NCBI GenBank assembly: GCA_938003835.1
Contig: CALKXJ010000008.1
Span: 372,001 to 436,000 of the forward strand
DNA: 64,000 nucleotides
From: an uncultured Bryobacteraceae bacterium
GTDB taxonomy: Bacteria > Acidobacteriota > Terriglobia > Bryobacterales > Bryobacteraceae
Direction: 5' to 3'
Part shown: positions 18,076-28,215 of the stretch, piece by piece
Position numbering within the stretch: position 1 is the first letter of the stretch
Layout of the letters: each line of letters starts with the position of its first letter
Notes under the pieces: model-generated
Told to the model about the DNA's origin: nothing
Databases searched by the model: none
The model's input: only the letters and a program-made list of their open reading frames with translations
Made by a program: the position numbers and the translations under genes

Positions 18076-18095
18076 GCCCGGCCTGGCGGCCGGGC
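18076..18095 (+). terminator. Possible terminator hairpin after the HIT gene
   Basis: A perfect 8-bp stem (GCCCGGCC/GGCCGGGC) with a 4-base loop lies 28 bp after the stop. It is followed by an AT-rich stretch rather than a clean T run, so termination is only probable. Confidence 0.45.
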
Positions 18096-18438
18096 ATATA
18101 ATCTCAAATTTCCGCTTTCAACATCTCATAGCAACTTTGTAATATCGTTCAACCTCTTTCTTCATGCTGGTTCCGGCGTGATCCAACCCTTCTGGAGAGC
18201 CAAATCCAAGGGGTGAGAAACACAGTCAGCCGTTTCCGCTTTCTTTCAGTCGTTACTTGCAGGTGAATTTTTCGGGATCGTGAGTCACCTCCGATGGCAG
18301 CCTGATTGTGGTGCGCGAGTTGGGCGAGCTCAGCGAACAGCACTTGACCGACCCGCGCGGCGGCAGAAGGACGGTAAGCAGGTGGTGTCCCGGCTGCTGC
18401 GGCTGCGTCTGGGCAACGGGTGGCTCACCGGCCCGTAA

Positions 18439-18579
18439 CAACGGCTGGTCAAGACTGCCGGCCGGTTGATCAAGCACGCGCGGTACTCTTGGGTCCTGCT
18501 GGCGGAGGCTCATCTGAGGGGCCGGCTCTTCGCGGCGATGGTGCGCCGAATCGAGGCCGTAGCGGCGCCCGCCGGATAG
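18439..18579 (+). pseudogene. IS1380-family transposase C-terminal remnant
   Basis: The frame from 18439 to the TAG at 18577-18579 encodes RLVKTAGRLIKHARYSWVLL followed by AEAHLRGRLFAAMVRRIE. This fits the end of IS1380-type transposases, which I recall as a leu-val-lys, his-ala-arg-tyr, ala-glu and leu-phe-ala-ala pattern. The same frame is interrupted by TAA at 18436, and upstream similarity breaks off, so it is a relic. Family assignment is by remembered pattern only. Confidence 0.5.
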
Positions 18580-18752
18580 CCGGGCTCAGGGCGGAGCAAA
18601 CCGGATTCGAAGGCGGGGCAGAGCGGGCAGGTATCTCCGGAAGTCCCCTGCGGAGCGTAACTTTCGGTGATCGAGGCGCCGGGAGGCGGCAGGAGCACCC
18701 CATCGAGGGCCAGGAGGAAGCTGGGGCGCGCAAAATAACAACGATGTGGGGC

Positions 18753-18780
18753 TTGACACGTGGGGAAGGTGGTGTATAGT
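18753..18780 (+). promoter_or_regulatory. Sigma-70 promoter of the first Oar-like receptor
   Basis: TTGACA and TATAGT are separated by 16 bp, 55 bp upstream of the ATG. Both boxes are near consensus in an otherwise GC-rich background. Confidence 0.75.
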
Positions 18781-18785
18781 AACCT

Positions 18786-18818
18786 TGCCCGGGAGTTCGA
18801 AATAGAAATCCCCGGGCA
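18786..18818 (+). promoter_or_regulatory. Leader hairpin before the receptor ribosome-binding site
   Basis: TGCCCGGG (18786-18793) pairs with CCCGGGCA (18811-18818) around a 17-base loop. It lies between the transcription start region and the AGAGGAGG ribosome-binding site that begins directly after it. Confidence 0.45.
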
Positions 18819-18834
18819 GAGGAGGCTCACTTCC

Positions 18835-21800
18835 ATGCAGCGATCTCAGTGGGGGTATGGTCCAACCGTCGCGCGAGCGGCGGCTCCGCTGTTGGTTTTG
18901 CTCGTCTTCTCGACCGGTGTTCGCGAAGCTTGTGCCCAGCGCGCCACCGCTTCCCTCGCAGGTTCGATTCTGGATGTTTCCCAGGCGGCGATTCCTGACG
19001 CCATGGTGGTCGTCCGCAATGAGGCCACGGGCGTCGAGCGTCATGCACGCTCCAACGAACTCGGCTACTACGTCGTGACGGCATTGCCGGCGGGGCTGTA
19101 TTCCATAACCGTGTCCAAACCGGGCTTTCAGACGCGGACCGTCTCCAACCTCGTGCTACAGGTCGACCAGAACGCCACGGTCAATGTCGAGCTCGCGGTC
19201 GGCGCCGTGGCCGAGTCGGTCGAGGTGACCGCCGAGATGATTGCCGTTGACACGCGCACGGCGACGCTCAACACGGTGGTCAACCAGCGGCAGATCACCG
19301 ACCTGCCGCTCAACGGGCGCAACGTGCTCCAGTTGACGCGCCTGACGCCCGGCACCCTGATCGGCACGGGCACATGGAGCCAGGCGGCGACACGGCCGGA
19401 GGCGGGCGGTCAAATGGTCTCGGCCAGTGGGGGGCGGGGTAACTCCACCGCCTATATCCTGGACGGGGGCGTGCATGAGGACCCCTACACCGAGGTGGCG
19501 AACGTCGTGCCAAACCCCGACGCCATTCAGGAATTCAGCTTTCAGACGAACAATTACTCCGCGAAGTTCGGCGGCCGCGGGGGCGGCGTGGTGAACATGG
19601 TGACCCGCTCGGGCACGAACGAGTTTCACGGTTCGCTGTTCGAGTACATCCGCAACCACAAGCTGAACGCCCGGAACTTCTTCGCCGCCACCGACGACGG
19701 CCTGAAGCGGAACCAGTACGGTGTGGCCATCGGCGGCCCGATTGTGCGCAACCAGACCTTCTTTTTCTTCTCCTGGCAGGGCACCCAGATCCGGCAGCGC
19801 CCGCCCACCTCCACGGCGGTGGTACCGACGGCAGCGCAGCGCACGGGCGACTTTTCCTCGATCACGCGCCAGTTGGTCGACCCGCGGACGCGCCAGCCCA
19901 TCCCGGGCAACCGCATTCCGGCCTCGCAGCTCGATCCTATTTCGCTGAAGATCCTCGAGACGATTCCCGTGGCGCCGGCCGCCGACGGCCTGCTGCGGTA
20001 CGTCGTGGCGAGCAAACAGACCGACAACCAGTACGTTGCCCGCGCCGACCACCAGATCGGCACCCGGCACCGACTTTCCGGCCGTTACTTCTTCGACGAA
20101 CTCGACAACCCAGCCGTCATCGACCGTTCCAATCGTCTGACCGCCATCCCGGACCGGCGGTGGCAGAGCCAGAGCGCCAACCTCTCGCACACCTTTACCG
20201 TAAGCCCGACCCTGCTGAACAGCACCACGCTGAGTTACAACCGGGCCTCGAACGTGCAGATCGGGCCAGACTTTTCCGGCAACCGGGCCGTCGGGATGAA
20301 CGTGCCGATTCTCTCGAAAGGCGACACGCTGCGCGTGAGCGTCAGCGGTTACTTCGGCTTCAGTTACAACGCGCTCTACCGCGTGCCGCGCAACCAGTAC
20401 AACATCCAGCACGGCTGGACGTGGATCTTCGGCCGCCACGAGCTCGACTTCGGGCTCGACCTGCTGCGCGAGCAGAGCATCCTCGACCAGGACTTTCTCT
20501 CCGACGGTTCGACGACGTTCGCGGGCCGTTTCTCCGGCGACAATCTGGTCGACTTCTTCTACGGTCGGCCGAGCGCCTTCACCCAGATCTCGCCGCTTTA
20601 CAACAACCTCGTCCGCAACCTCTACGGCGCTTATGTCCAGGACAACTTCAAGGTGACGCGCCGGCTGACGCTGAATCTCGGCCTGCGCTGGAATCCTTTC
20701 ATTCACTTCACCGACGTTCCGGCCAACCAGCTTTCAATTTTCGACGACGCCAAGTACCGGGCCGGGGTGCGCTCGCAGCGCTTCCCGAACCTGCCGCCCG
20801 GCCAGCTCGCCGCGGGCGATCCGGGCGTGCCGCGCTCGGGCGTCCCCGCCTACTACGGGGTCTTCGATCCGCGCATCGGCCTCGCCTACGACCTCTTCGG
20901 CACCGGCAAGACCAGTATTCGCGCCGGCTACGGCCGCTTCCACGACCAGACCGTCGCTCTCACCTACAACCGCCAGCTCACTTCGCCGCCCAACTCCGTC
21001 CGGGTCGACATCACGGCGCCGGACCGCTTCGGCGACCCCTACCGCGGCTACACGAACCCGTTCCCCGTGAGCCGGCCGATCGCCCCGACGCAGACCTTCC
21101 CCATGCCCTTCCTCATCGTCGCCTACGATCCGGACTTCCGGTATCCGACGATTCATCAGTGGAACTTCACCATCGAACAGAGCGTGTTCCAGAAGATGAT
21201 CGCCCGCATCACCTACCAGGGTTCGACCGGGCGCAAGATGTTTCACGCGGCGGACAAAAACGCGGCTGTTTACGGTCCCGGGGCCGATCGGACCAATACG
21301 AACCAGCGGCGGCCCCGGCGCGAGTTCACCCAGTTGACTTTCTCGGGCACCTACGGGCGGACCAACTACAACGCGCTCATCGTCAGCATCGAGCGGCGCC
21401 TGACGCGCGGCCTGACGTTCCTGGCCGGCTATAGCTGGCAGAAGTCGCTCGACATCACCTCGAGTACGGCCTTTGAAGGCAACGCCAGCGCCCATCCCTA
21501 CGGCAGCCACGAGCGCGACTACGGCGTCTCGGACTACCATCGCGCCGGCCGCTTCACCGGGCTGTTCACCTACGAGCTGCCGTTCGCCGGCAGCACGGGT
21601 CCGGTGCGGCTGCTGTTCGGCGGCTGGCAACTCAACGGGGTGATGACCATGCAGACGGGCGGGCCGCTCAACATCGTCACCGGGGTCGATAACTCCTTCA
21701 GCGGCATCGGCCAGGATCGCGTCGACATCATCGGCAATCGGAAACTCCCGGGCGACCGCCCGCGCGGGGAGAAGATTCTCCAGTGGTTCAACCGGGCGGC

Positions 21801-22074
21801 GTTCAAGGAGAACGCGCCGGGTACGTTCGGCACGCTCGGGCGAAATACCGAACGCGGCCCCGGACTCGCCACAGTGGATCTGTCGATCTTCAAGAACTTC
21901 CCCATGCCGTTCGCTGAAGGCCACAAGCTGGAGTTCCGCGCCGAGTTTTTCAATGCTCTCAACCGCGTCAACCTCGGCAATCCGACGACGAACTTCAGCT
22001 CCGGCCTGTTCGGGCGCATCACCGGGGCCGGCGATCCGCGGATCCTTCAGTTCGGCTTGCGCTATTCGTTCTGA
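18835..22074 (+). CDS. Oar-like TonB-dependent receptor with carboxypeptidase-regulatory domain
   Basis: A 1079-aa outer-membrane protein. Signal peptide about residues 1-34, then an Ig-like carboxypeptidase regulatory domain ([20 protein letters not shown]), then a plug-like region ([39 protein letters not shown]), and a long beta-barrel ending in LRYSF with the terminal aromatic expected of outer-membrane barrels. ATG at 18835 is chosen because AGAGGAGG precedes it; an earlier GTG falls inside the promoter. In Acidobacteriota such receptors probably import oligosaccharides or peptides without a SusD lipoprotein. It is the first gene of the isomerase, receptor, pectate lyase cluster. Confidence 0.9.
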   Translation: MQRSQWGYGPTVARAAAPLLVLLVFSTGVREACAQRATASLAGSILDVSQAAIPDAMVVVRNEATGVERHARSNELGYYVVTALPAGLYSITVSKPGFQTRTVSNLVLQVDQNATVNVELAVGAVAESVEVTAEMIAVDTRTATLNTVVNQRQITDLPLNGRNVLQLTRLTPGTLIGTGTWSQAATRPEAGGQMVSASGGRGNSTAYILDGGVHEDPYTEVANVVPNPDAIQEFSFQTNNYSAKFGGRGGGVVNMVTRSGTNEFHGSLFEYIRNHKLNARNFFAATDDGLKRNQYGVAIGGPIVRNQTFFFFSWQGTQIRQRPPTSTAVVPTAAQRTGDFSSITRQLVDPRTRQPIPGNRIPASQLDPISLKILETIPVAPAADGLLRYVVASKQTDNQYVARADHQIGTRHRLSGRYFFDELDNPAVIDRSNRLTAIPDRRWQSQSANLSHTFTVSPTLLNSTTLSYNRASNVQIGPDFSGNRAVGMNVPILSKGDTLRVSVSGYFGFSYNALYRVPRNQYNIQHGWTWIFGRHELDFGLDLLREQSILDQDFLSDGSTTFAGRFSGDNLVDFFYGRPSAFTQISPLYNNLVRNLYGAYVQDNFKVTRRLTLNLGLRWNPFIHFTDVPANQLSIFDDAKYRAGVRSQRFPNLPPGQLAAGDPGVPRSGVPAYYGVFDPRIGLAYDLFGTGKTSIRAGYGRFHDQTVALTYNRQLTSPPNSVRVDITAPDRFGDPYRGYTNPFPVSRPIAPTQTFPMPFLIVAYDPDFRYPTIHQWNFTIEQSVFQKMIARITYQGSTGRKMFHAADKNAAVYGPGADRTNTNQRRPRREFTQLTFSGTYGRTNYNALIVSIERRLTRGLTFLAGYSWQKSLDITSSTAFEGNASAHPYGSHERDYGVSDYHRAGRFTGLFTYELPFAGSTGPVRLLFGGWQLNGVMTMQTGGPLNIVTGVDNSFSGIGQDRVDIIGNRKLPGDRPRGEKILQWFNRAAFKENAPGTFGTLGRNTERGPGLATVDLSIFKNFPMPFAEGHKLEFRAEFFNALNRVNLGNPTTNFSSGLFGRITGAGDPRILQFGLRYSF

Positions 22075-22166
22075 GCGGCGCCGGCGGGGCGTCGGACTCG
22101 CGGCCGGTTGCCGGGCGGCGCGAGCGCTGCAAAGATAGGCTCGGGGCGGTAAGGAGCCCGCCGGAG

Positions 22167-23084
22167 TTGAAACTCGGAATCACCTATCTCTACACCATCT
22201 TCCGCTACGGCTATCCCCATCGCGTCGATGACGCCTTGCGGTCCATTCCCGAGATTCGCAAACTCGGATTCCGTTTCCTCGAGATGGAAGGTTTGGGCGC
22301 ACCCTTCCTGCTCGCTTTATACCGGCGCCGCGCCGAGCTGGTGCGCATCGCGAAGGATTCAGGCGTCCACGTCCATAACTTCTGCGTGGTCGATCCGAAC
22401 CTGGTGAGTCTCGATGCGGCCCCGCGGGCGAAGGCGCTCGCACGGTTCCGTCTTGGAGCCGAGATCGCCGCCGAGCTCAATGCTCCAACGCTCCATCTGG
22501 CCAGCTATGCGCCGCCGGTCAACTACCTCGACGCCCGGCCTTACCAGCTCGGCGCCAACAAAGGCTATCGTTTTGCCGGCATGTCCCGGGTGCGGGTTCC
22601 CCGGGGCTTCGACTGGAATCGGGTCTGGAATGCCCTGGTGGCCTCCTGTCAGGCCTGCGCGGACATCGCCGCCGAGTACGGCAAGACGGTTATCATGGAG
22701 CCGCGCGTGGGCGAAGTGATCTGTTCGGTGGACTCGCTGCTGCGGTTGATCGAGCACGTCAATCGCGCGAACTTCCAGGCGAATTTCGATACGGCCCACT
22801 TCTCGGCGCAAAGGGAGAATCCGGTTCTGGCGCTCGAGAAACTCCGCGGCCGGTTCGCCAACATCCACATCGCCGACAACGATCCGGTGAGCCCGGACCA
22901 CCTGCCTATCGGCGATGGCGTGATCGACTGGATGGAGTTCTTCCGTGTCCTCAAGCGTATGAACTACCGGGGTCACCTCGGCCTCGATCTCGGCATGTCG
23001 CCGGATCTGGTCCGCGCCTACCAGAAGTCGATCAAGCGCATTCGGGCTATCGCAAGCGATTTGAAGATTGCGCTGGAAGTCTGA
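22167..23084 (+). CDS. Sugar phosphate isomerase/epimerase-like TIM-barrel protein
   Basis: A 305-aa xylose-isomerase-like barrel (AP endonuclease 2 family). Probable metal ligands are the Glu in VIMEPRVGE, the Asp in ANFDTAHFS, the His in NIHIADN and the acid in GHLGLDLG. The start is a TTG at 22167 with AAGGAG about 11 bp and CGGAG directly upstream; no ATG fits. It follows the receptor by 92 bp without a clear promoter, so it probably shares its transcript. Likely interconverts sugars released from the imported polysaccharide; the substrate is unknown. Confidence 0.82.
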   Translation: MKLGITYLYTIFRYGYPHRVDDALRSIPEIRKLGFRFLEMEGLGAPFLLALYRRRAELVRIAKDSGVHVHNFCVVDPNLVSLDAAPRAKALARFRLGAEIAAELNAPTLHLASYAPPVNYLDARPYQLGANKGYRFAGMSRVRVPRGFDWNRVWNALVASCQACADIAAEYGKTVIMEPRVGEVICSVDSLLRLIEHVNRANFQANFDTAHFSAQRENPVLALEKLRGRFANIHIADNDPVSPDHLPIGDGVIDWMEFFRVLKRMNYRGHLGLDLGMSPDLVRAYQKSIKRIRAIASDLKIALEV

Positions 23085-23113
23085 ACTCGGCGGTCCGGCA
23101 AGTCGCATCGGAT

Positions 23114-23142
23114 TTGACCGGCTACTGCGTCGCTGATATATT
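23114..23142 (+). promoter_or_regulatory. Sigma-70 promoter of the second Oar-like receptor
   Basis: TTGACC and TATATT are spaced exactly 17 bp, 25 bp before the ATG at 23168. GAGGAGG follows at 23149-23155. This makes a very short leader. Confidence 0.62.
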
Positions 23143-23167
23143 GGCCGCGAGGAGGTCTTGGCGCAGG

Positions 23168-26100
23168 ATGGGACGGAGAATCTTGTCGGTTTGTCTCGTG
23201 GGGTTAACGATGATGTTGACGCCCGCCGCCTCGCAGACTACCTTTGCCACCCTCACAGGCACCGTGACCGACGCCACCGGGGCGGCGATTCCGGGCGCAG
23301 TGATCGAGGCGATACACCGGGACACCGGCTACCGCTACAGCACGGCCGCCAACGAAGTCGGCATCTACACGCTGGCACAGCTCCGCGAGGGCGTCTACAC
23401 CGTGCGCGTCACCGCGCCGGGCTTCCGCGAATACCTGGGGTCCGAGCTTACCCTGGCGGCGCGCGAGATGCGCCGGCTCGATGTGCAGCTCGAAGTCGGC
23501 TCAGTGGACACGCGCATCGAGGTGACCGCCGGCGCCGCGCTGATCGAAACCGAAACGGCGCGCATCTCGGACTCGAAGATTTCGCGCCAGCTTGCCTCGC
23601 TGCCGCTCAATACCCGGTCGCTTTGGAGCTTCATCGGCCTCTCGCCGGGGGTGGTGCAGTCCGGCGGGGGCTCGGCGAACCGGCGCTTCGCCGGCTCGCG
23701 GTTGAACCAGTCCGATTCGGCCATCGACGGCATCACCCACTCGAACCAGTACGACGGGACGCAGATTTCGCCGCTGGTGTCGAGCATCGAGTCCTTCGAA
23801 GAGGTGCGTGTGGACGTCGCCAACAACACGGCCGAGTACGGCAGCATCGGCATGGTGACCATCGTCACCAAGGGCGGCACGAACCAGCTCCACGGCTCGG
23901 CCTTTGACTATTACTCGACGCCGTGGTTCCGGGCCCGCAACACCTTCGCCGCGCAGCGCCCCACCGGCGTGACGCACGCGCCGGGCGCCTCAATCGGAGG
24001 CCCGGTCTACATTCCAGGCCTTTACAACGGGCGGGACCGCACGTTTTTCTTCTACTCGTTCGAGACCACGCGCGGATCCCAAATCCTTTCCACATTGAAC
24101 GCCACCGTGCCGATCCCCTCCTGGCGCGCAGGCGACTTCAGCCGTGAGACGGCGGCCATTCGCGACCCGCTTGGAGGCAATGCACCATTCCCCAACCGTC
24201 TCATTCCTGCCTCGCGGATCAACCCCGTGTCGCGAAAGATCCAGGATCGCTTTTACCCGCTGCCCAACCAGCCCGATCCGGAGCTCTTTCGCGCCAACAA
24301 TCATCGCCTGCAACTGCTTCGGGAGCGGGATCCGAACACCTACTGGACCACTCGGCTCGATCACCGCTTCAGCGACCGGCACTTTCTGTTTGGGCGCTAC
24401 ACCTGGAACCGGTCGCATTCGCGGGACTACGACAGTCCGCTTCCGGCGATCGGCCGCCGCTGGCAGACTCGCGATACGCGCGCCACGCAGCTTTCCTACA
24501 CCGCGACGCTGCGCAGCAACCTGATCAATGAGTTCCGCTGGGGCTACGCCTGGAATGACAATCCGCGCCATGGTCCGCTGCGCGGCCTGGAAGTGGTGCG
24601 TGACCTCGGCCTGACAGGGCTGGTTCCAGACCTGCCGGACGTCAACGGCGTCTTCCAGGTCTCCTTCTCCGGGCTCGGCGTCACCGGCATCTCGCAGACG
24701 CAATGGCGCCACCCGGGCTTCAAGAACTTCGCGCAGCAGTTTCAGGAGCATCTGAGCTGGTTCCGCGGACGCCATAGCATCAAGGCGGGCGTCATAGCCG
24801 GCCGCACCAAGTTCGAGGACTGGCAGATGCCGAGCAACCTGTTCGGCGCGGCCACCTTCTCCAACCGCTTCACCGGACACCCCTATGCCGACTTCCTGCT
24901 CGGCATCCCGACCTCGTCCTCGCGGGCGGCGCCGAGTCTTTACATCGACCTGCTGCGCTGGAACTGGGACTTCTTCGTCACCGACGAATGGAAGGTCCGG
25001 CCCGATCTGACGCTCAATCTGGGCGTCCGCTATGAAGTCCATCCGGCTTGGACGGAGGTCGCCGGCGCGCAAGCCCTGTTCGATATCGACTCGGGCAAGA
25101 TCGTCGTGCCCGACGGCTCGCTCAAACTGGTGAGCCGGCTTCTGCCGACCGGTTATGTCGAAGTGGCCGAGGCGAGCTCTCTTGGCTACCATCCGACCCG
25201 GCTGATCACCAACGAGTGGAACAACTGGGCGCCGCGGATCGGCTTGGCGTGGCGACCGCGCGGCCCGAACACGGTGGTGCGTGCCGGCTACGGAATTTTC
25301 TATGACGTCGTGCCGCGCGCTTCGTCGGCGGGCGGGGCGCCCTTTGTCATCAACGAGCCGACTTTCACCAACCCGACGCCGAACCCGACGGTGATCCTTC
25401 CGGTCGTCTTCCCGACCTCGGTCGCCGGCCCGACGACGATTTCGCTGCCGAGCGCGATCCGCAAGGACCTGCGCACGCCCTATTCGATGCAGTACAACCT
25501 GACCATCGAACACCAGCGGTGGGAGACCGGCTTCCGCATCTCCTACATCGGCACGAACACGCGCCAGGGCGAATGGGGCTATAACATCAATCAGCCCGTG
25601 CCGGACAACCGCCTCTATGTGGACAAGCCGCGACGTTTCCCGCGCTATCCAGCCATCACCTATCTGTCGAACGGCGCCGGCCACCAGTATCATTCGCTGA
25701 CGGTCGAAGTCGAACGACGCTTCGCCCGCGGCCTGTCCTATCAAGCCTCCTGGGTTTGGGCCCGGGACATCGGGGATCTCGAGCGCGGCCAGTCGCCGGA
25801 GAACGCCTACGACCGCGCCCGCGAGCGCGCCGTCTGGCTCGACATCCCCACGCATCGCGTCACCGGCAACTTCATCTGGGAGCTGCCGTTCGGCAGAGCT
25901 TCCTCCGGGCTTCGGCGGACATTTTTGCACGGCTGGGAGCTCTCCGGTATCTTCAGCACTTACTCCGGCCAGTTCCTGACGCCGCAGTGGACCGGGCCCG
26001 ATCCGACCGGCACCGCCTTCACCAGCTCGCGCACCCCCGCGCAGGTGACCATCCGCCCGGACCATTTGCGCAATGCTAATCTCTCCAAAGACCAGCGGTC

Positions 26101-26422
26101 GCTTTGGCGCTGGTTTGACGTTAGCGCCTTCGCTCCGCCGCAGCCGGGCCATTTCGGCACCGCGGCCAAAGGCGTCATTAAAGGGCCGGGATCGGTGGCG
26201 CTCAACGCGGGCCTGGCCAAGCATTTCCGCTTCACCGAGCAGGTGCGGCTGCGCTGGGAGCTGACGGCGACCAACGTGACCAACACGCCGAACTACAACA
26301 ACCCCGGGCTGAACATCACCTCGGTTGCCAACGCCGGCGTCATCACCTCGGCTGGGGGCGAGCAGCCGCTCGATACGACCGGCCCTCGGGCATTCCGAAC
26401 CGGGCTGAGACTTGAGTGGTGA
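23168..26422 (+). CDS. Oar-like TonB-dependent receptor with carboxypeptidase-regulatory domain
   Basis: A 1084-aa outer-membrane protein with the same plan as the gene at 18835. There is a signal peptide (GRRILSVCLVGLTMMLTPAA), a regulatory domain (TLTGTVTDATGAAIPGAV), a plug with SDSAIDGITHSNQYDGTQIS and VTIVTKGGTNQLHGSAF, and a barrel ending in GLRLEW. ATG at 23168 is used because the longer frame overlaps the promoter; GAGGAGG is 12 bp upstream. The stop TGA overlaps the ATG of the pectate lyase, so this receptor and the lyase are coupled. That points to uptake of pectin fragments. Confidence 0.9.
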   Translation: MGRRILSVCLVGLTMMLTPAASQTTFATLTGTVTDATGAAIPGAVIEAIHRDTGYRYSTAANEVGIYTLAQLREGVYTVRVTAPGFREYLGSELTLAAREMRRLDVQLEVGSVDTRIEVTAGAALIETETARISDSKISRQLASLPLNTRSLWSFIGLSPGVVQSGGGSANRRFAGSRLNQSDSAIDGITHSNQYDGTQISPLVSSIESFEEVRVDVANNTAEYGSIGMVTIVTKGGTNQLHGSAFDYYSTPWFRARNTFAAQRPTGVTHAPGASIGGPVYIPGLYNGRDRTFFFYSFETTRGSQILSTLNATVPIPSWRAGDFSRETAAIRDPLGGNAPFPNRLIPASRINPVSRKIQDRFYPLPNQPDPELFRANNHRLQLLRERDPNTYWTTRLDHRFSDRHFLFGRYTWNRSHSRDYDSPLPAIGRRWQTRDTRATQLSYTATLRSNLINEFRWGYAWNDNPRHGPLRGLEVVRDLGLTGLVPDLPDVNGVFQVSFSGLGVTGISQTQWRHPGFKNFAQQFQEHLSWFRGRHSIKAGVIAGRTKFEDWQMPSNLFGAATFSNRFTGHPYADFLLGIPTSSSRAAPSLYIDLLRWNWDFFVTDEWKVRPDLTLNLGVRYEVHPAWTEVAGAQALFDIDSGKIVVPDGSLKLVSRLLPTGYVEVAEASSLGYHPTRLITNEWNNWAPRIGLAWRPRGPNTVVRAGYGIFYDVVPRASSAGGAPFVINEPTFTNPTPNPTVILPVVFPTSVAGPTTISLPSAIRKDLRTPYSMQYNLTIEHQRWETGFRISYIGTNTRQGEWGYNINQPVPDNRLYVDKPRRFPRYPAITYLSNGAGHQYHSLTVEVERRFARGLSYQASWVWARDIGDLERGQSPENAYDRARERAVWLDIPTHRVTGNFIWELPFGRASSGLRRTFLHGWELSGIFSTYSGQFLTPQWTGPDPTGTAFTSSRTPAQVTIRPDHLRNANLSKDQRSLWRWFDVSAFAPPQPGHFGTAAKGVIKGPGSVALNAGLAKHFRFTEQVRLRWELTATNVTNTPNYNNPGLNITSVANAGVITSAGGEQPLDTTGPRAFRTGLRLEW

Positions 26423-28101
26423 TGAGAGACCTGATCGCAATCGCCGCGGCGTGGCTGCTCATGCCGTGGCCGGGCGCCGCCGAGACTCCCTCGCGTGAGG
26501 AGGTCCTCGCGGCCATGCGCAAGGCGGCCCGCTTCTACCGCCATCAAGTCTCCACCGAGGGCGGTTACCACTACTATTACACCGCCGACCTAAGCTACGG
26601 TCGCTCGGAGTCGGCCGAGGGTCCGACTCAGATCGAGGTGCAGCGCGAGGCTACGCCCATCGTGGCACTGGCTTACCTGGATGCTTATGAAGCGACCGGC
26701 GAGCGCGAGTTCCTCGACTTTGCCCGTGACGCCGCGCACGCGCTCGTCCGCGGCCAGCTCTGTAGCGGCGGCTGGGACTATCTCATCGAGTTCGATCCGG
26801 AAAAGCGCAAGAACTACCAGTACCGCGCCGACAATAACTGCGGGGAGGACAAGCGCGGCGTCACCAATCTGGACGACAACGTAACCCAGGGCGCCCTGCG
26901 CGTGCTCATGCGCGTCGATCGCGCGCTCGGTTTCTCCGATGTAAAGATTCACGAAGCGGCTCTGTTTGCTTTGGACAAGCTGCTGGCCGCGCAGTACCCC
27001 ATCGGGGCCTGGCCGCAGCGCTTTCGCCAGCCGCCGGACTTTTCCAAGTTCCCCGTCAAGCGGGCCTCCTACCCGGACTCCTGGCCGCGTACCTGGCCGG
27101 GGCCGGACTACCAGGCACACTATACCTTCAACGACAACACCATCCTTGACGTGATCGATGCGTTGCTCGAAGCGGCTGTGATCTACAAGGAGCCGCGCTA
27201 CCGGGCGGCGGCCGAGAAAGGCGGCCAGTTTATCCTGCTGGCGCAGATGCCGGAGCCCCAGCCGGCTTGGGCCCAGCAATACGACGCCGACATGCATCCG
27301 GCCTGGGCGCGCGTCTTCGAGCCGCCTTCGGTCACCGGCGGCGAATCGCAGGCCATCATGCGCCTGCTGCTCACGCTCTATCGCGAAACCGGTGACCGGA
27401 AGTATCTCGAACCGATCCCTCGGGCCCTGGCTTATCTCAAGCGATCCGAGGTGCCGCGCGGCGATGCGGAAGTCTTCCGGCGCCTGCCGCCGGGTCCCGT
27501 GCTGGCGCGCTTCTACGAGCTCAAGACGAACCGCCCGCTCTACATCACCAAAGGTTCGCGCTTGCAGGCCGCTGGGCTCGGCAGCCGGCTGGTGGACGGC
27601 TACCAGCTCAGCTACTCGCCCGAGTCGGTCATCACGCACTACGGCGTGCTGGTCAGCGGGCGGGAGCTGGCCGAAATCGAGCAGGAATACAAGCGCCTGG
27701 CTGCGGCCGATCCCAAATCGCTGCGCCGGCCGGAAAAATTGCGCGGCCTCTCCCCGTGGGCCGAGCGGCCCCTGCCCCCGCCCGAGGCAGCCGAAGTGCG
27801 CCGGCTCATCGACGCGATGGACGAGCGGGGCGCCTGGACGCGCAGCGGGGTCATCGGCCGGGCCGACCGCCTGGTCTTCCTCTTCAGCGCCCGCGACATG
27901 ATCCTGCGCATCAGCCGGGGCCCGTCCGACGGCGCGCCGCGTGGTGGACCTGAGACGGAAGCTCAACTGATCCCGCTGCACGAGAACGACACCGTGGAGA
28001 TCTTTCTCGGCCCAGAGGCGCCGCGCCAGCGCATCATCAGCTCTGCCGAATTCGCCCGCAATCTCGGCCGCCTGGCCGCTTACCTCGCCAGGGCCGACTG
28101 A
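26422..28101 (+). CDS. Exported pectate lyase, polysaccharide lyase family 10
   Basis: A 559-aa secreted enzyme with a signal peptide (LIAIAAAWLLMPWPGAAE). The family-10 pectate lyase core is seen in GGWDYLIEFDP, TNLDDNVTQGAL, YTFNDNTILDVI and the hallmark PQPAWAQQYDADMHPAWAR followed by FEPPS (about residues 279-303). A C-terminal extension of about 150 residues follows the conserved core. It cleaves polygalacturonate by beta-elimination outside the cytoplasm. The ATG shares a base with the receptor stop codon, giving direct co-translation with the neighbouring transporter. Confidence 0.9.
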   Translation: MRDLIAIAAAWLLMPWPGAAETPSREEVLAAMRKAARFYRHQVSTEGGYHYYYTADLSYGRSESAEGPTQIEVQREATPIVALAYLDAYEATGEREFLDFARDAAHALVRGQLCSGGWDYLIEFDPEKRKNYQYRADNNCGEDKRGVTNLDDNVTQGALRVLMRVDRALGFSDVKIHEAALFALDKLLAAQYPIGAWPQRFRQPPDFSKFPVKRASYPDSWPRTWPGPDYQAHYTFNDNTILDVIDALLEAAVIYKEPRYRAAAEKGGQFILLAQMPEPQPAWAQQYDADMHPAWARVFEPPSVTGGESQAIMRLLLTLYRETGDRKYLEPIPRALAYLKRSEVPRGDAEVFRRLPPGPVLARFYELKTNRPLYITKGSRLQAAGLGSRLVDGYQLSYSPESVITHYGVLVSGRELAEIEQEYKRLAAADPKSLRRPEKLRGLSPWAERPLPPPEAAEVRRLIDAMDERGAWTRSGVIGRADRLVFLFSARDMILRISRGPSDGAPRGGPETEAQLIPLHENDTVEIFLGPEAPRQRIISSAEFARNLGRLAAYLARAD

Positions 28102-28215
28102 CAGGCCAGACCATCCTGGAGGCTCCCCCCTCCGGCCTCGGCGGCGCCGGGAACGGGCGTAGAATCCAATCGTGTACACTGATGGCGGCATGCGCGGCAC
28201 GGAGGCGGCCAGACG

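Larger units (their letters stand above)
18049..18834 (+). other. Gene-poor region with transposase relic and receptor promoter
   Basis: A 786-bp stretch with no intact gene. It holds the hairpin at 18076-18095, a decayed transposase tail near 18439-18579, and the promoter and leader hairpin of the receptor gene at 18753-18818. The rest (18100-18430) shows frame-broken protein-like pieces but nothing assignable. AT content is visibly higher at 18050-18250 than in neighbouring genes. Confidence 0.6.

Noticed and set aside
18097-18102. TATAAT after the HIT gene hairpin as a promoter
   Set aside because: The -35 position falls inside the GC-rich hairpin and no gene begins within 700 bp downstream.
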